Assembly: GCA_035946615.1 (NCBI GenBank)
Contig: DASYZB010000023.1
Location: 1-51,729, forward strand
Direction: 5' to 3'
Source of the DNA: Verrucomicrobiia bacterium
GTDB taxonomy: Bacteria > Verrucomicrobiota > Verrucomicrobiia > Limisphaerales > UBA8199
Length of the DNA: 51,729 nt
Of this stretch, positions 33,102-42,366 are shown piece after piece. The notes below the pieces were generated by a model. That model was not told the origin of the DNA and ran no database searches. It saw only the letters and a program-made list of their open reading frames with translations. Within the stretch, counting starts at the first letter, position 1, and every line of letters begins with the position of its first letter. Both the position numbers and the translations under genes were made by a program.

Positions 33102-34982
33102 TCAATCCCCGGCGCGGGATGATTTTTGCCCATTCCTGTTTCGACTAAACAGGACCGGCACGGAGATCGCGGAAGTTTCCGGCAGTCCACCTTGCGGGGT
33201 GATCGGCTGAACCGCGGCGACCAGCCCGCTCGCCGGCACCGTGGCAGTGGAGGTGGAAACGCTGGCGAGATTCGTGCCAGCCAGATTGGTGATGGTAATC
33301 GTGCAAGGCAGTGATACTGAAGAGGGAGTGGCAACCCGGGTCTGGTCCGACAAGTACATTTCGTCCACAACCAAGGCGTTTCCGTTGGCATCAGTGCCGC
33401 CACTGATCACCAGGGACCAGTTTGTCTCGTGTGTGACCGGTTGCGTGGCGAGGAAGAATCCATACCGATGGCCAGAAATATTGGCCGCGTTTGTCCAGGA
33501 CGGCCATGTTCCATTTGTTCCATTGAAGAAGGTTTGCAAGTCATTATGGACGGTGCCGCTTGGATAAGCCCCTAGTTGGGCTTTCTTGAAATCCTGTGCG
33601 TCGTAGTAAATCGGAACGAGCGATCCATTGTTGGTCCCGTAGTACAGCTCCGACAAGTTGTTGAAGGGAATGGCTATGGTCTGGTCGCTGCAGCCGCAAT
33701 CAACCAAGCCGAGCATGTAATAGTTGCCGCTCACAACGACGGGGAAGCTCGCGCCCTTTATGGAGTAAATTCGCGGAAGACTGATATCGTTCAGCGTGGC
33801 CAAATAATTGACGATGTCGGCCGGTATGGCCAGCGGCGCGTTCGTGGTGAAATGACCGGCGGCGAGGGACTTCATCGTGGCGAGATGGTTCTCAGCGGTG
33901 AACCACTCTCCAAGCACTTGCTGCCGGCCCTGGGCATTGAGCCAACTCATGGCGTCGCCATCCAGAATCCAGGGGTCAAAATGCTGCTTCCAGGCTTGGA
34001 GCGCCGCATAAGCCTGCAGAAAACCATCGTAGTTCGCTGGGTTCGCAATTGGTATTTGGAAGGAGGGACTGAAGAGGGAGGAGTAACCGGCCACGGTCTG
34101 GATTGGACTCAAAATGTAACCTGTGATCTTGGCATGGCTCAAGCTCATGTTCGTCACATAGGTCCGCAATTGGCCCACAAACTGCAAAAACTGCTGGGGG
34201 TTGGTGATCACCCCGGCCGAGGCGAAGCCGGGATTGTTCGTCGCCTGGGGATCGCTCGACCAGAAGTCATAGCTCATGCTCGCAGTTGTGTTCGTGTCCG
34301 CAAAAAAATTATTGACGGAAGTGGAGAAGTTCACGTCTCCAACGCCTCCCAAACCGGCGCCCCCGCTCGCGGACAAACTCGACTGCTGCCTGGCGGAAGC
34401 GGAGGCGTAGTGGAAGGTATATACCACCGCGACCATTCTCGTCGCTTGGTAGCCGGAGACGTAGTGAGTGCCAAACGTGCTGGTGATCGCCGAGTGCAAC
34501 GCTTCGTCCTGCAACGACTTCCGGTAAACCGCCACTTGGTTCCAGAAATTTGACGAAAAAACCGCCGCATCGTAGGAGACGCTGGTCGGACCCAGTGATG
34601 CCGTGTAGATGAAAGTCAGGTCATTGGCGTCGAAGGTGTGGCGGCCAAAAAAGCTGACATTGACATCACCGCCAAAAACCAGCGCGTTCAAGCTAACCGC
34701 GCTGTTGGCGGAAACGCTGCTGACAATATCGTAGGTGTGCTGTGCGTAAGTGTAAGACTCAGACCAACCGCCGGTACTTGTGACGGGGAGGGACAAACTG
34801 CTAATGATTCCTGGAAACGCCGGCTCTTGCTGCCGATTCAATGCCACTCCGTCGCCCAACTGCAGGGTCATGCGATCATGCCAACCGATGGATTGTTGGG
34901 CGCCCGCAGAAAAGACCGCACAAAGCACGGCGCTGAAAATCGCCGGCAGGGCTGTTTTGCGAACTCTGGAAGGTTGCTTCAT
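33102..34982 (-). CDS. Secreted MACPF (perforin-like) candidate 2
   Basis: This 626-residue paralogue of the downstream gene has a signal peptide MKQPSRVRKTALPAIFSAVL up to AGAQQ, then SIGWHDRMTLQLGDGVALN. Residues 163-174 read H-x6-FGTHY, again the MACPF signature with His for Tyr. Shared blocks with gene 1: YAQHTYDIVSSVSANSAVSL, TGYILSPIQTVAGY, the Y-DGFLQAY-ALQ-W stretch, and VDCGCSDQTIAIPF. It lacks the Ig-like C-terminal domain. ATG 34982 is chosen for the signal peptide; the frame is open to 35096 without support. The divergent partner is the ECF sigma gene. Confidence 0.65.
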   Translation of the reverse strand: MKQPSRVRKTALPAIFSAVLCAVFSAGAQQSIGWHDRMTLQLGDGVALNRQQEPAFPGIISSLSLPVTSTGGWSESYTYAQHTYDIVSSVSANSAVSLNALVFGGDVNVSFFGRHTFDANDLTFIYTASLGPTSVSYDAAVFSSNFWNQVAVYRKSLQDEALHSAITSTFGTHYVSGYQATRMVAVVYTFHYASASARQQSSLSASGGAGLGGVGDVNFSTSVNNFFADTNTTASMSYDFWSSDPQATNNPGFASAGVITNPQQFLQFVGQLRTYVTNMSLSHAKITGYILSPIQTVAGYSSLFSPSFQIPIANPANYDGFLQAYAALQAWKQHFDPWILDGDAMSWLNAQGRQQVLGEWFTAENHLATMKSLAAGHFTTNAPLAIPADIVNYLATLNDISLPRIYSIKGASFPVVVSGNYYMLGLVDCGCSDQTIAIPFNNLSELYYGTNNGSLVPIYYDAQDFKKAQLGAYPSGTVHNDLQTFFNGTNGTWPSWTNAANISGHRYGFFLATQPVTHETNWSLVISGGTDANGNALVVDEMYLSDQTRVATPSSVSLPCTITITNLAGTNLASVSTSTATVPASGLVAAVQPITPQGGLPETSAISVPVLFSRNRNGQKSSRAGD

Positions 34983-35137
34983 AATCTGCCTTTTTTGGTA
35001 AGCCCCGCATTTTAGCGTATCCGGAGGCGGTACAGAGGATTGTGGCAAGAGGTGACCGGCAGGCACCTGTGTTGTATTCATGCAGCGTGCGGGCATTTGG
35101 TTCGTGTGCGCAAAAGCTCAGTGTTTTATAGTTAATC

Positions 35138-35208
35138 GGGCGGCGGCGCCGGATCTTTCAAAAAATCGCAAAAAAAGATTTTCCGGATTTGTTTGAAAGA
35201 ACCGCCCT
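35138..35208. promoter_or_regulatory. Inverted repeat in the MACPF/ECF divergent control region
   Basis: CTTTCAAAAAATC (35155-35167) pairs with GATTTGTTTGAAAG (35186-35199) with one bulged base, and flanking GGGCGG and CCGCCC extend the stem. It lies between the divergent MACPF-like pair and the ECF sigma gene, 43 bases before the sigma start codon at 35251. Candidate operator, attenuator or leader structure. Confidence 0.45.
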
Positions 35209-35250
35209 GGGTTTGCGATTAATATTCAGCGGATAATAAGGGCGCTCATC

Positions 35251-35877
35251 ATGAGTATCGAAAGCGAATTGCTCCCGACACGCCAGAGCTTGCTGAGCCG
35301 GCTGAAAGATTGGGGTGACCAGGAAAGCTGGCATGACTTTTTCAACACGTACTGGCGCTTGATTTATAATGTGGCGATCAAGGCCGGATTAACCGAAGAA
35401 GAGGCGCAGGATGTCATCCAGGAGACAATAATGTCAGTGGCGAAAACGATGCCAGGATTCCGATACGACCCAAAGGTGTGCTCGTTCAAGACGTGGCTGC
35501 AGCACTTGACGCGCAAACGCATCGTCGATCAATTGCGCAAGCGTCCGCCTCCTGGGGCGCAGGGCCGCCGGCTGCCGTCAGAAACCGCCCGCACTCCAAC
35601 GGTCGAACGGATTCCAGTCCCCGGAGGGTCTGAGCTGGATGCAATTTGGGAGGCTCAATGGCAACAGGCGGTGCTGGGCAGCGCCATGAAGACGATCAAG
35701 GAGAAGGTCAACCCGAGGCAGTACCAGATGTTTTACCTCTACGCGATAAAGCAACAGCCGATCCAGGAGGTTGCCCGTTCGCTTCGCGTGCCGGTCAGCC
35801 GCGTCTATTTGGCCAAGCACCGCGTTTCAGCGCTGATCAAAAAGGAGGTCAAGCGGCTGGAGACTAAATGCTTTTAG
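35251..35877 (+). CDS. ECF-type RNA polymerase sigma factor
   Basis: This 208-residue protein has region 2 (WHDFFNTYWRLIYNVAIKAG, AQDVIQETIMSVAKTMPGF, FKTWLQHLTRKRIVDQLRK) and region 4 (YQMFYLYAIKQQPIQEVARS, VSRVYLAKHRVSALIKK). The W-FF-YWRLIY N-terminus and a kinase gene next door are typical of sigma factors in Planctomycetes and Verrucomicrobiota that pair with Ser/Thr kinases instead of an anti-sigma factor. It directs RNA polymerase to a regulon that cannot be read from sequence. ATG 35251; no good ribosome site. Confidence 0.9.
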   Translation: MSIESELLPTRQSLLSRLKDWGDQESWHDFFNTYWRLIYNVAIKAGLTEEEAQDVIQETIMSVAKTMPGFRYDPKVCSFKTWLQHLTRKRIVDQLRKRPPPGAQGRRLPSETARTPTVERIPVPGGSELDAIWEAQWQQAVLGSAMKTIKEKVNPRQYQMFYLYAIKQQPIQEVARSLRVPVSRVYLAKHRVSALIKKEVKRLETKCF

Positions 35878-35997
35878 CCGGGAATTTTGAAACAGGCTCT
35901 TTGCCGAGTCGAACGGGCACGGGACCTGTTTTTACGTGATGACCGAAATGGGTTGCTCAATCCCGGCAAGGGAGTATAAAGGGGTTAAATTCAGTTC

Positions 35998-38900
35998 ATG
36001 AGTGACCCTGATGTGGATACGCGGGCGCAAAAATTGTCCGCAGTGCCCCCCGCGCCGAAAGTAGAGTATTTTCCGCCAGCGCGACCGGAGCGGGTATTTG
36101 CTCCGCAGGTTCCCGATCATGAATTGCTGCGCCGCATTGGGGGAGGCAGTTATGGCCAGGTCTGGCTGGCTCGCAACGTGATGGGGACATACCGCGCAGT
36201 CAAGGTGGTTTATCGCCGCAGTTTTGAGCACGATCGCCCCTACGAGCGTGAGTTTGAAGGAATTCTCAAGTTCGAGCCCGTCTCCCGTTCGCACCCGGGG
36301 CTGATGGATATTCTCCAAGTCGGTCGGAATGATGAGGCAGGATATTTTTATTATGTGATGGAATTGGCCGACGATGAAGCAACCGGCAGTGCACTGGAGG
36401 CGGCTCTGGTAACCGGGGTGCGAAGCGGTCCCGCAGACGGGATGCAACCGGGGGCAGACGTTGGGAAGTCATCAAGCTATGTTGGTCCGGAGACGTACTC
36501 CCCGAAAACACTTCGCAGCGGACTGCGAAACCGTGGCCGGCTGTCGTCCTCCGAATCTGTGCGGGTAGGTCTTTCGCTGACGGAGGCGCTTGATCATTTG
36601 CATGAGCAGGGCCTGGTACACCGGGACATTAAACCGTCGAACATCATTTTCGTGGGGGGCCTGCTGAAGTTGGCAGACATAGGCTTGGTGGCTGAAGCGG
36701 GGCATACCCTTTCCTGTGTTGGCACGGAGGGGTTCATGCCTCCGGAAGGGCCGGGGAGTGCGCAGGCGGACCTCTACAGCCTGGGCAAGGTGCTCTACGA
36801 AATGAGCACCGGCAAGGATCGCCAGGATTACCCTGACCCTCCAACAGACTTGGCGCTTTTACCAGACCAGCAATCTTTGCTTGAGCTGAACGAGGTGATT
36901 TTCAAGGCCTGTGCCCTTGACATTCGCCAGCGCTACGCATCAGCACAAGCGATGCAGCGGGATCTGCTCCTGGTCCAGAGCGGCCAATCGGTCAAACGCC
37001 TCCACTTGCTGGAGCGGCGCTTAGCTCTCGTTACCAAGACGAGTTGTGGCATTGTGCTGCTGATGTTTCTAATCGGCGGCGAATATTTACAAACCAGCCG
37101 AGCCCATAAAACAGCCACTCACCGGCTGATTCGCCTTCAGGTCGCCAATGCGGTGCGGCGTATCGATGAAGGCGACTTCCCGGGGGCGCTGCCTTGGATC
37201 GCAGAGTCCTTACGATCGGCAAGTGGTGATGCGGTCGCGGAAGAAATGCACCGTTACCGTTTTGAATCGGTTTGGCGCCAATGCCCCAAGCTGACCGCGG
37301 TTTGTTTGCATCAGAGCCGGGTGTGCGAGGGAGCATTCAGCCCGGATGGCCTGCGGTTTGTCACGGCCAGTGCGGACCACACCGCGCGGGTTTGGGACGC
37401 CGCAAGCGGGGAGCCGGTGTTGCCACCGCTGATGCACAATGACGAGGTGCGCCACGTAATCTTCAGTCCAGATGGCCGGCGGATTGCTACTGTTACTCAC
37501 GACGCTACCATGCGGATCTGGGATGCGGCCACGGGCCGGCCTCTTTGCCCCCCGCTGCAGAACCAGTTTGAAATCTGGTGCATCGCTTTCAGTCCGGATG
37601 GCGAAAGGATTCTTACTGGAAGCGGTGCTGTTGGCGAGGACAAGGAGGCGGTCGAGGAGCGGGAGCTGGCCAATGGCAGGCCCGTCAGGCTTCGTCGCCA
37701 CGCAGGAGAGAAACTGGGAGAAGCGCAGGTCTGGGATGCGGCCACAGGCAAAATGGTGGGGCGGCCCTTTCGCCAGGCGGGTACCATTCGGAGTGCGGCC
37801 TTCAGTCCCGACGGAGCGCGTATCGTTACGGCCGGCGATGATAAGACGGCTGTCATTTGGGACGCGGTTACGGGCGAGCCGATAGCCCCCCCACTGAAGC
37901 ATTCCGATAAGATCGAACGGGCGGTGTTCAGTCCGGACGGTCTTCGCGTGCTCACGGCAAGCGAGGATCACACCGCGCAGCTTTGGGACGCTCGCACCGG
38001 GCGTCCTTGCGCCCCTGCGTTAAGGCATCATAAGGGGGTCCTCTATGCTGCATTCAGTCCGGATGGTAGGCGGATTGTTACCACGAGCCGGGATCAGACC
38101 GCCTGCTTGTGGGACACTTTAACCGGTGAGCTGGCCTGCGTGCCGTTGCGCCACGACAGTGACGTTCGGCATGCCGAGTTTAGCCCCGATGGCCGGCGGT
38201 TGGTTACCGCCGGTTCGGAACCGGTAGTGCGCCTGTGGGATGCGGTTACGGGTGAGTTGTTAGCGCGGTTGCCCGAGAACAATAACGGAAACTTTGCCAC
38301 CTTCAGCCCTGAGGGCAGACGCCTGCTCACCGTCAGCCGCGATGACCTGGCGCGCCTGTGGGACTTGCTGCCGCTTTCCCCAACGATGCTCAGTCTGCAC
38401 CATGAAGAGAGGGTCAATAGCATCGAGTTTAACGATCAGGCAACCCGGGTAGTCACGGCTTCCGAGGATTGCATGGCGCGAGTTTGGGACATTGCTACCG
38501 GCGAACCGATAACATCTTTCCTGGGAGGAAAAAGCCCGATTGCCATGTATCCGCGCTTCCACGCTGGGTTCAGCGTCGATGGGAAGAAGGTCCTCACGGA
38601 TGGGAGAGGGGCAGGTGTATATGATGCGGTCAATGGTGGCTTGGAGCTCTCCGTTGAAGCCCAGGGAGGTAAAACCCTCCGCGTCGGGCTCAGTCTTGAT
38701 GGCGAGCGCATTGTCACAGCGGACACGAATGGAAGTGCGTGGGTCTGGATGGCCTATCCAGCCGGGTCGCTCATCTGCGTGCTTCAGCATCAAAAGCGTG
38801 TAGTTAGGGCTGTCTTTAGTCGCGACGACCGCTACGTAGCCACTGGTTCGGCCGATGACTGGCCTCTTCTCGCCAATCATCAGGAACAGATTCGGGTTTG

Positions 38901-39756
38901 GGATGCAAAATCAGGTCTAGGTCTCTCTCCGGTCATGACAATCAAAGGCATAATCTCCGCTGTTTCATTCAGCCCAGATGGTCGCACGCTGTTATCCGCT
39001 TCAGTTTGGCCGCCTTTGGAGGAGCGTGAGGCACAAATCTGGGATTGGCGCACGGGCCGGCCTGCCGGACCGCCGCTCAGGCATTTTGACGGGGTGCCGT
39101 GGGCCGAGTTCAGCCCAGATGGCCGGCGGGTGGTCACCGCCAGTTTTGATAAAACGGCCCGAATTTGGGACGCGACAACCGGGAAGCCCCTGGTCACTTT
39201 GCGCCATAATCGACAGGTGGAGCACGCTGCTTTCAGCGCGGACGGCAGGCGGGTGGTCACTGCCTGTCAGGATGGCATGGCCCGTGTGTGGGATGCTGCA
39301 ACGGGCGAGCCTTTAGGTTTGCCCCTGAAACACGCTGGGCCAGTTTGGTGGGCCACGTTCAGTCCCGATGGAAGCCGCGTGGCGACCGCCAGCGATGATC
39401 ATAGTGCGGGCATTTGGCAGTTGGGAATGAATCAGCGTCCGGCCCCAGACCTTCTGCTAATGGCTGAATTCTTGAGTGGACAGCAAAACGACAGCGATGG
39501 GGACGGCACATCGATAGAATCCAAGGACCTGGTTAAGATTTGGCGGGTTTTGCGCGCGAAATACCCGGCCGATTTTGCAATTTCTGCAGCGGACGCTCTT
39601 GCCTGGGATGAGCGCGAGGCGGAGGCCAGTGAGAAGAGCAAAGAATGGTTTGCCGCCGTGTTTCACCTCAACCGGCTCATTGCGGCAAAAGCTGGCGATC
39701 TGTCGTACCTTCGGCGGCGCGCTTCGGCCTATGCGGAAGAGAAGGCAATACCATGA
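35998..39756 (+). CDS. Membrane Ser/Thr protein kinase with about 16 WD40 repeats
   Basis: This 1252-residue protein has a cytoplasmic Hanks-type kinase domain (about 40-330): glycine loop IGGGSYGQVW (47-56), Lys 69, catalytic HRDIKPSN (208-215), and ADIG at 226-229 where DFG is usual. A single membrane helix follows (about 349-365, CGIVLLMFLIGGEYL). From about residue 430 to 1145 there are some 16 WD40 repeats (FSPDGRRIVT...WDA), enough for two propellers. A short helical tail ends it. It likely senses a ligand outside the membrane and phosphorylates its neighbouring sigma factor or another partner; that is inference from position. Confidence 0.92.
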   Translation: MSDPDVDTRAQKLSAVPPAPKVEYFPPARPERVFAPQVPDHELLRRIGGGSYGQVWLARNVMGTYRAVKVVYRRSFEHDRPYEREFEGILKFEPVSRSHPGLMDILQVGRNDEAGYFYYVMELADDEATGSALEAALVTGVRSGPADGMQPGADVGKSSSYVGPETYSPKTLRSGLRNRGRLSSSESVRVGLSLTEALDHLHEQGLVHRDIKPSNIIFVGGLLKLADIGLVAEAGHTLSCVGTEGFMPPEGPGSAQADLYSLGKVLYEMSTGKDRQDYPDPPTDLALLPDQQSLLELNEVIFKACALDIRQRYASAQAMQRDLLLVQSGQSVKRLHLLERRLALVTKTSCGIVLLMFLIGGEYLQTSRAHKTATHRLIRLQVANAVRRIDEGDFPGALPWIAESLRSASGDAVAEEMHRYRFESVWRQCPKLTAVCLHQSRVCEGAFSPDGLRFVTASADHTARVWDAASGEPVLPPLMHNDEVRHVIFSPDGRRIATVTHDATMRIWDAATGRPLCPPLQNQFEIWCIAFSPDGERILTGSGAVGEDKEAVEERELANGRPVRLRRHAGEKLGEAQVWDAATGKMVGRPFRQAGTIRSAAFSPDGARIVTAGDDKTAVIWDAVTGEPIAPPLKHSDKIERAVFSPDGLRVLTASEDHTAQLWDARTGRPCAPALRHHKGVLYAAFSPDGRRIVTTSRDQTACLWDTLTGELACVPLRHDSDVRHAEFSPDGRRLVTAGSEPVVRLWDAVTGELLARLPENNNGNFATFSPEGRRLLTVSRDDLARLWDLLPLSPTMLSLHHEERVNSIEFNDQATRVVTASEDCMARVWDIATGEPITSFLGGKSPIAMYPRFHAGFSVDGKKVLTDGRGAGVYDAVNGGLELSVEAQGGKTLRVGLSLDGERIVTADTNGSAWVWMAYPAGSLICVLQHQKRVVRAVFSRDDRYVATGSADDWPLLANHQEQIRVWDAKSGLGLSPVMTIKGIISAVSFSPDGRTLLSASVWPPLEEREAQIWDWRTGRPAGPPLRHFDGVPWAEFSPDGRRVVTASFDKTARIWDATTGKPLVTLRHNRQVEHAAFSADGRRVVTACQDGMARVWDAATGEPLGLPLKHAGPVWWATFSPDGSRVATASDDHSAGIWQLGMNQRPAPDLLLMAEFLSGQQNDSDGDGTSIESKDLVKIWRVLRAKYPADFAISAADALAWDEREAEASEKSKEWFAAVFHLNRLIAAKAGDLSYLRRRASAYAEEKAIP

Positions 39757-39812
39757 GTCAGTTACGGCGGCGTCTGCGAGCAGCGGGGTGTGTGCGAGCC
39801 GGCCGCGTGGTC

Positions 39813-39919
39813 TAACCGCTTCAGCGGTTTTCCTACCGCAGTGTTCGGTCGCGGTGTTAGGAAACCGCTAAAGCGGTTCAATGGCCCGCCCAGAGCGCGC
39901 TCACCCCGCTGAAGCGGGG
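39813..39919. repeat. Nested palindromic repeats
   Basis: AACCGCT-TC-AGCGGTT (39814-39830, part of TAACCGCTTCAGCGGTTTTC) and AACCGCT-AA-AGCGGTT (to 39878) are each palindromic and together form a longer inverted repeat (TAACCGC...GCGGTT). A third palindrome, CCCCGCT-GA-AGCGGGG, lies at 39904-39919. The CCGCT-GAAGCGG core is shared by all three. They lie after the kinase gene and may stop its transcript. Confidence 0.7.
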
Positions 39920-40004
39920 CGTTAATGAGAATCGGCATGCGACCCGGAGAATTCTACCGTACGCCCTGCGCTCCCTTCCCTTGGCACTTCGATTGCTGTT
40001 TCTG

Positions 40005-40538
40005 ATGATTATGCAGAAAGTGTTCGCTTTATCCCCGCGGCACAGTCTGGTGTTCATCCTGGTCAGCCTCTGTGCGTGTGGCAATCCTGAGAAATCCGCG
40101 AAACCCTCTCGCCAGTTTCTTCAGACCCGCAGCGAGATGCTCCAGAAATATGGAACGTCCGTTCGCACCAGCTTCACCGGTTCGTTCGCCCCTTGCGAGC
40201 GCCTGTCTTTCCGCAGCGATACTCTTTCCATAGATGCCGATTTTTCGGGCGAACAGTGCCATTATATTCGTTACACGCTCCCGAATTGGTGGACCGACGA
40301 ACAGATCGTTGCCGCACTCGCGAGCAACGGCTCACATTGGCAGCTTGTAGGAGCAACCGGTATGGGATTCTTCTCGCTCATGTTGCGTATGAGCGAATAC
40401 GTCAGCCAAGACGGCCATCACGCGAAGTATAGCGCTCCGGCCAAATGGCTCGAAATCTGGTCGAGCGCATTAGTGGCGCGGTCCCAGCAAATCGAAGCCG
40501 AACGCCAAAGAAAAGCTGACGCAATTCCAAAGTTCTGA
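40005..40538 (+). CDS. Lipoprotein of unknown function
   Basis: This 177-residue product starts at ATG 40005 or 40011 (MQKVFALSPRHS). The signal peptide LVFILVSLCACGN contains a lipobox ending in Cys. The mature protein (SFTGSFAPCERLSFRSDTLS, NWWTDEQIVAALASNGSHW, WLEIWSSALVARSQQIEAER) has two more Cys, but no known motif. It is probably anchored to the membrane. It follows the palindromic repeats and precedes the converging methyltransferase gene by 64 bases. Confidence 0.65.
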   Translation: MIMQKVFALSPRHSLVFILVSLCACGNPEKSAKPSRQFLQTRSEMLQKYGTSVRTSFTGSFAPCERLSFRSDTLSIDADFSGEQCHYIRYTLPNWWTDEQIVAALASNGSHWQLVGATGMGFFSLMLRMSEYVSQDGHHAKYSAPAKWLEIWSSALVARSQQIEAERQRKADAIPKF

Positions 40539-40602
40539 GTCGTGGCACCGCCATTTGGCCTTGCACGAGGAGGTGACCGGTCGGTTAGGCAAGGGCGGAC
40601 AC

Positions 40603-41616
40603 TTACAGCAAAGCGATCTGCCGGTCAGCGCTTGGCCCGATTCTGGAACCTGGTCCGGTCATTGAAGCCCCAGGCTGCAGGTCTGTCTTCTCAAAACGGA
40701 ATTGAGCGCCGAGGAGGTAGTCGAGGACAGGTTCGAACGCCATCCACCTTCTATCCAGCCGCTCGGCTGCTTCGCCGGTGGTGCAACTGCCGGCAAACGG
40801 GTCAAGAACCAGGTCACCCTCGACGGTGAGAAATTTGATAAAAAACTCCGGGAGCTGGACGGGGAAGCGTGCCGGGTGAGGCTTGATTTTCTCCTCTGCG
40901 CAGCGGGTGAGGTAGTATCCGTTGGCATCGTTGTTTCCAAGCGTCAACAGGTTGGGGGGGATAGCGCCACCATGCGCAGTGAATTTATTTGTGATCTTAT
41001 GGCCCGAGGGGCGTTCTTTCGCCCGATATCCGCGTTTCAGCAGGCGTTTCATATCTTCAGAATACTCCGTCAAAATCTTGCGGTTATCGGCCTTGGGTTG
41101 GGTGGATTTGGAGAGCCACCAAAGGGCTTCGACGGAATCTTTAACACGAATGCGCCGCACCGTTACCCACTCCGCTGGAGCCGGGAGTTTGGCCGGGTTG
41201 TGCCAGAAGAATTCCTGGGCCAGGTGAAACCCATGCTCGCGCACGAGCCGGATGAGGACCTCAAAATGGCAGAGTGCGCGGACAGGGTGGCCCGGACGCC
41301 AACTGCCACCGATGTTGATTACGAGGCTTCCGTCGGGCTTGAGCACCCGCTTGAATTCGGAAGCAAACCCAAGGAACCAGTCCACGTATTGGTCCTGGTC
41401 CACGTTGCCGTAGTCCTTCTTGAAATGGAGGGCGTATGGCGGTGATGTAAAAATGAGATTGACTGAATCGTCCGGCACACCAGGCAGCAGTTCCTCGGCT
41501 TTGCCGCAGTAAGCGGCACCGCGGCTTGTGCTGAAATGGGCCTCTGGGAGGCGGGCTCCGTAGGCCTTTGGCTCCTCACGAAGCTTGCGAGCGGTTTTCA
41601 TAGTCTGAGAATGCAT
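40603..41616 (-). CDS. PvuII-like N4-cytosine DNA methyltransferase
   Basis: About 337 residues. Motif [17 protein letters not shown] comes first (about residue 57), and the SAM-binding motif I-like [10 protein letters not shown] comes later (near 277), the circularly ordered beta class. Between them are [37 protein letters not shown] and [18 protein letters not shown]. From memory these blocks closely match M.PvuII, which methylates the inner C of CAGCTG; specificity here is inferred and untested. It would protect the host from the partner nuclease. It overlaps the C-REase gene; the start is ATG 41616 or 41601. Confidence 0.85.
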   Translation of the reverse strand: MHSQTMKTARKLREEPKAYGARLPEAHFSTSRGAAYCGKAEELLPGVPDDSVNLIFTSPPYALHFKKDYGNVDQDQYVDWFLGFASEFKRVLKPDGSLVINIGGSWRPGHPVRALCHFEVLIRLVREHGFHLAQEFFWHNPAKLPAPAEWVTVRRIRVKDSVEALWWLSKSTQPKADNRKILTEYSEDMKRLLKRGYRAKERPSGHKITNKFTAHGGAIPPNLLTLGNNDANGYYLTRCAEEKIKPHPARFPVQLPEFFIKFLTVEGDLVLDPFAGSCTTGEAAERLDRRWMAFEPVLDYLLGAQFRFEKTDLQPGASMTGPGSRIGPSADRQIALL

Positions 41617-42340
41617 CAATTAGCGACTGTCTCCAATGGCCGTATGGCTCGACCTGGGGAACAGTTTGCATGATCTCCAGGAGGTCAGGGAATTCTTCGC
41701 GACGGACCAGGCCATGAACTGAGATGTGAAGATACTTCCACTCGCCCGTGCGATTGAAGAGACATACCGACAAGATTTCAAATTGATCCGCCCGGTAGGC
41801 TCGCGTTGGTGTTCCATCCTTGGAATTGCGTGTCTTTTGCAATTCCGCCCGAACCCAGTCATTCTTACGCTTTGCGTCGGGTGATCGAACGTTCTTGCAT
41901 TCAAGCCGCAACAATTTTCCATGGAATCTGAACGTAAAATCTGGCTCGCCGTCTCTGCCATACCAGACCAAATCGCAAATGGAGCCATTCTTCTCCAATT
42001 CGTCGAGTTCACGATTCAGGAAATATTCGGCCAGTTTGCCTTTGGCGTCGATAATCGCGCGAAAACCCTTCTGAATGGCCGAGAGAATATCATCCGAAGT
42101 CGCGTTGAGCTTGGTTTCAAGGGGATGGGGCGCAATGTTGAAGAGGCTCTTGATTGGAACGTGCAGTGCGCTGGCGACCGCTTGCAGAACCTCAAGGGTG
42201 ACGTTTCGGTCGCCGCGTTCCAAGCCACCGATATACGTGTAGTGTTTCTGGGCTTTCTCGGCAAGATCTTCCAACGTCCACCCGCGGGCCTTTCGCAGCT
42301 CGCGTATCCGCGCGCCCACCAATTCCTGGATCGTCGGCAT
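41576..42340 (-). CDS. Fused controller HTH and PD-(D/E)xK restriction endonuclease
   Basis: This 254-residue protein has two parts. Residues 1-67 are an XRE helix-turn-helix closely resembling C (controller) proteins: [19 protein letters not shown], then [18 protein letters not shown] and [10 protein letters not shown]. Residues 80-254 are a nuclease-like domain with EPDFTFRF (Asp 134) and LLRLECKN (Glu 147, Lys 149), a PD-(D/E)xK layout. Usually C and REase are separate genes; here one protein would both cut DNA and control its own gene at the C-box upstream. ATG 42340. It overlaps the methyltransferase gene. The nuclease domain is unlike R.PvuII. Confidence 0.8.
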   Translation of the reverse strand: MPTIQELVGARIRELRKARGWTLEDLAEKAQKHYTYIGGLERGDRNVTLEVLQAVASALHVPIKSLFNIAPHPLETKLNATSDDILSAIQKGFRAIIDAKGKLAEYFLNRELDELEKNGSICDLVWYGRDGEPDFTFRFHGKLLRLECKNVRSPDAKRKNDWVRAELQKTRNSKDGTPTRAYRADQFEILSVCLFNRTGEWKYLHISVHGLVRREEFPDLLEIMQTVPQVEPYGHWRQSLIDAFSDYENRSQAS

Positions 42341-42366
42341 TCACGGATCAGTGGAGCCAAAATGAG

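Noticed and set aside
40700-40760. GGTTCGAAC as a possible tRNA T-arm.
   Set aside because: It lies inside the methyltransferase coding sequence, and no cloverleaf could be built around it.
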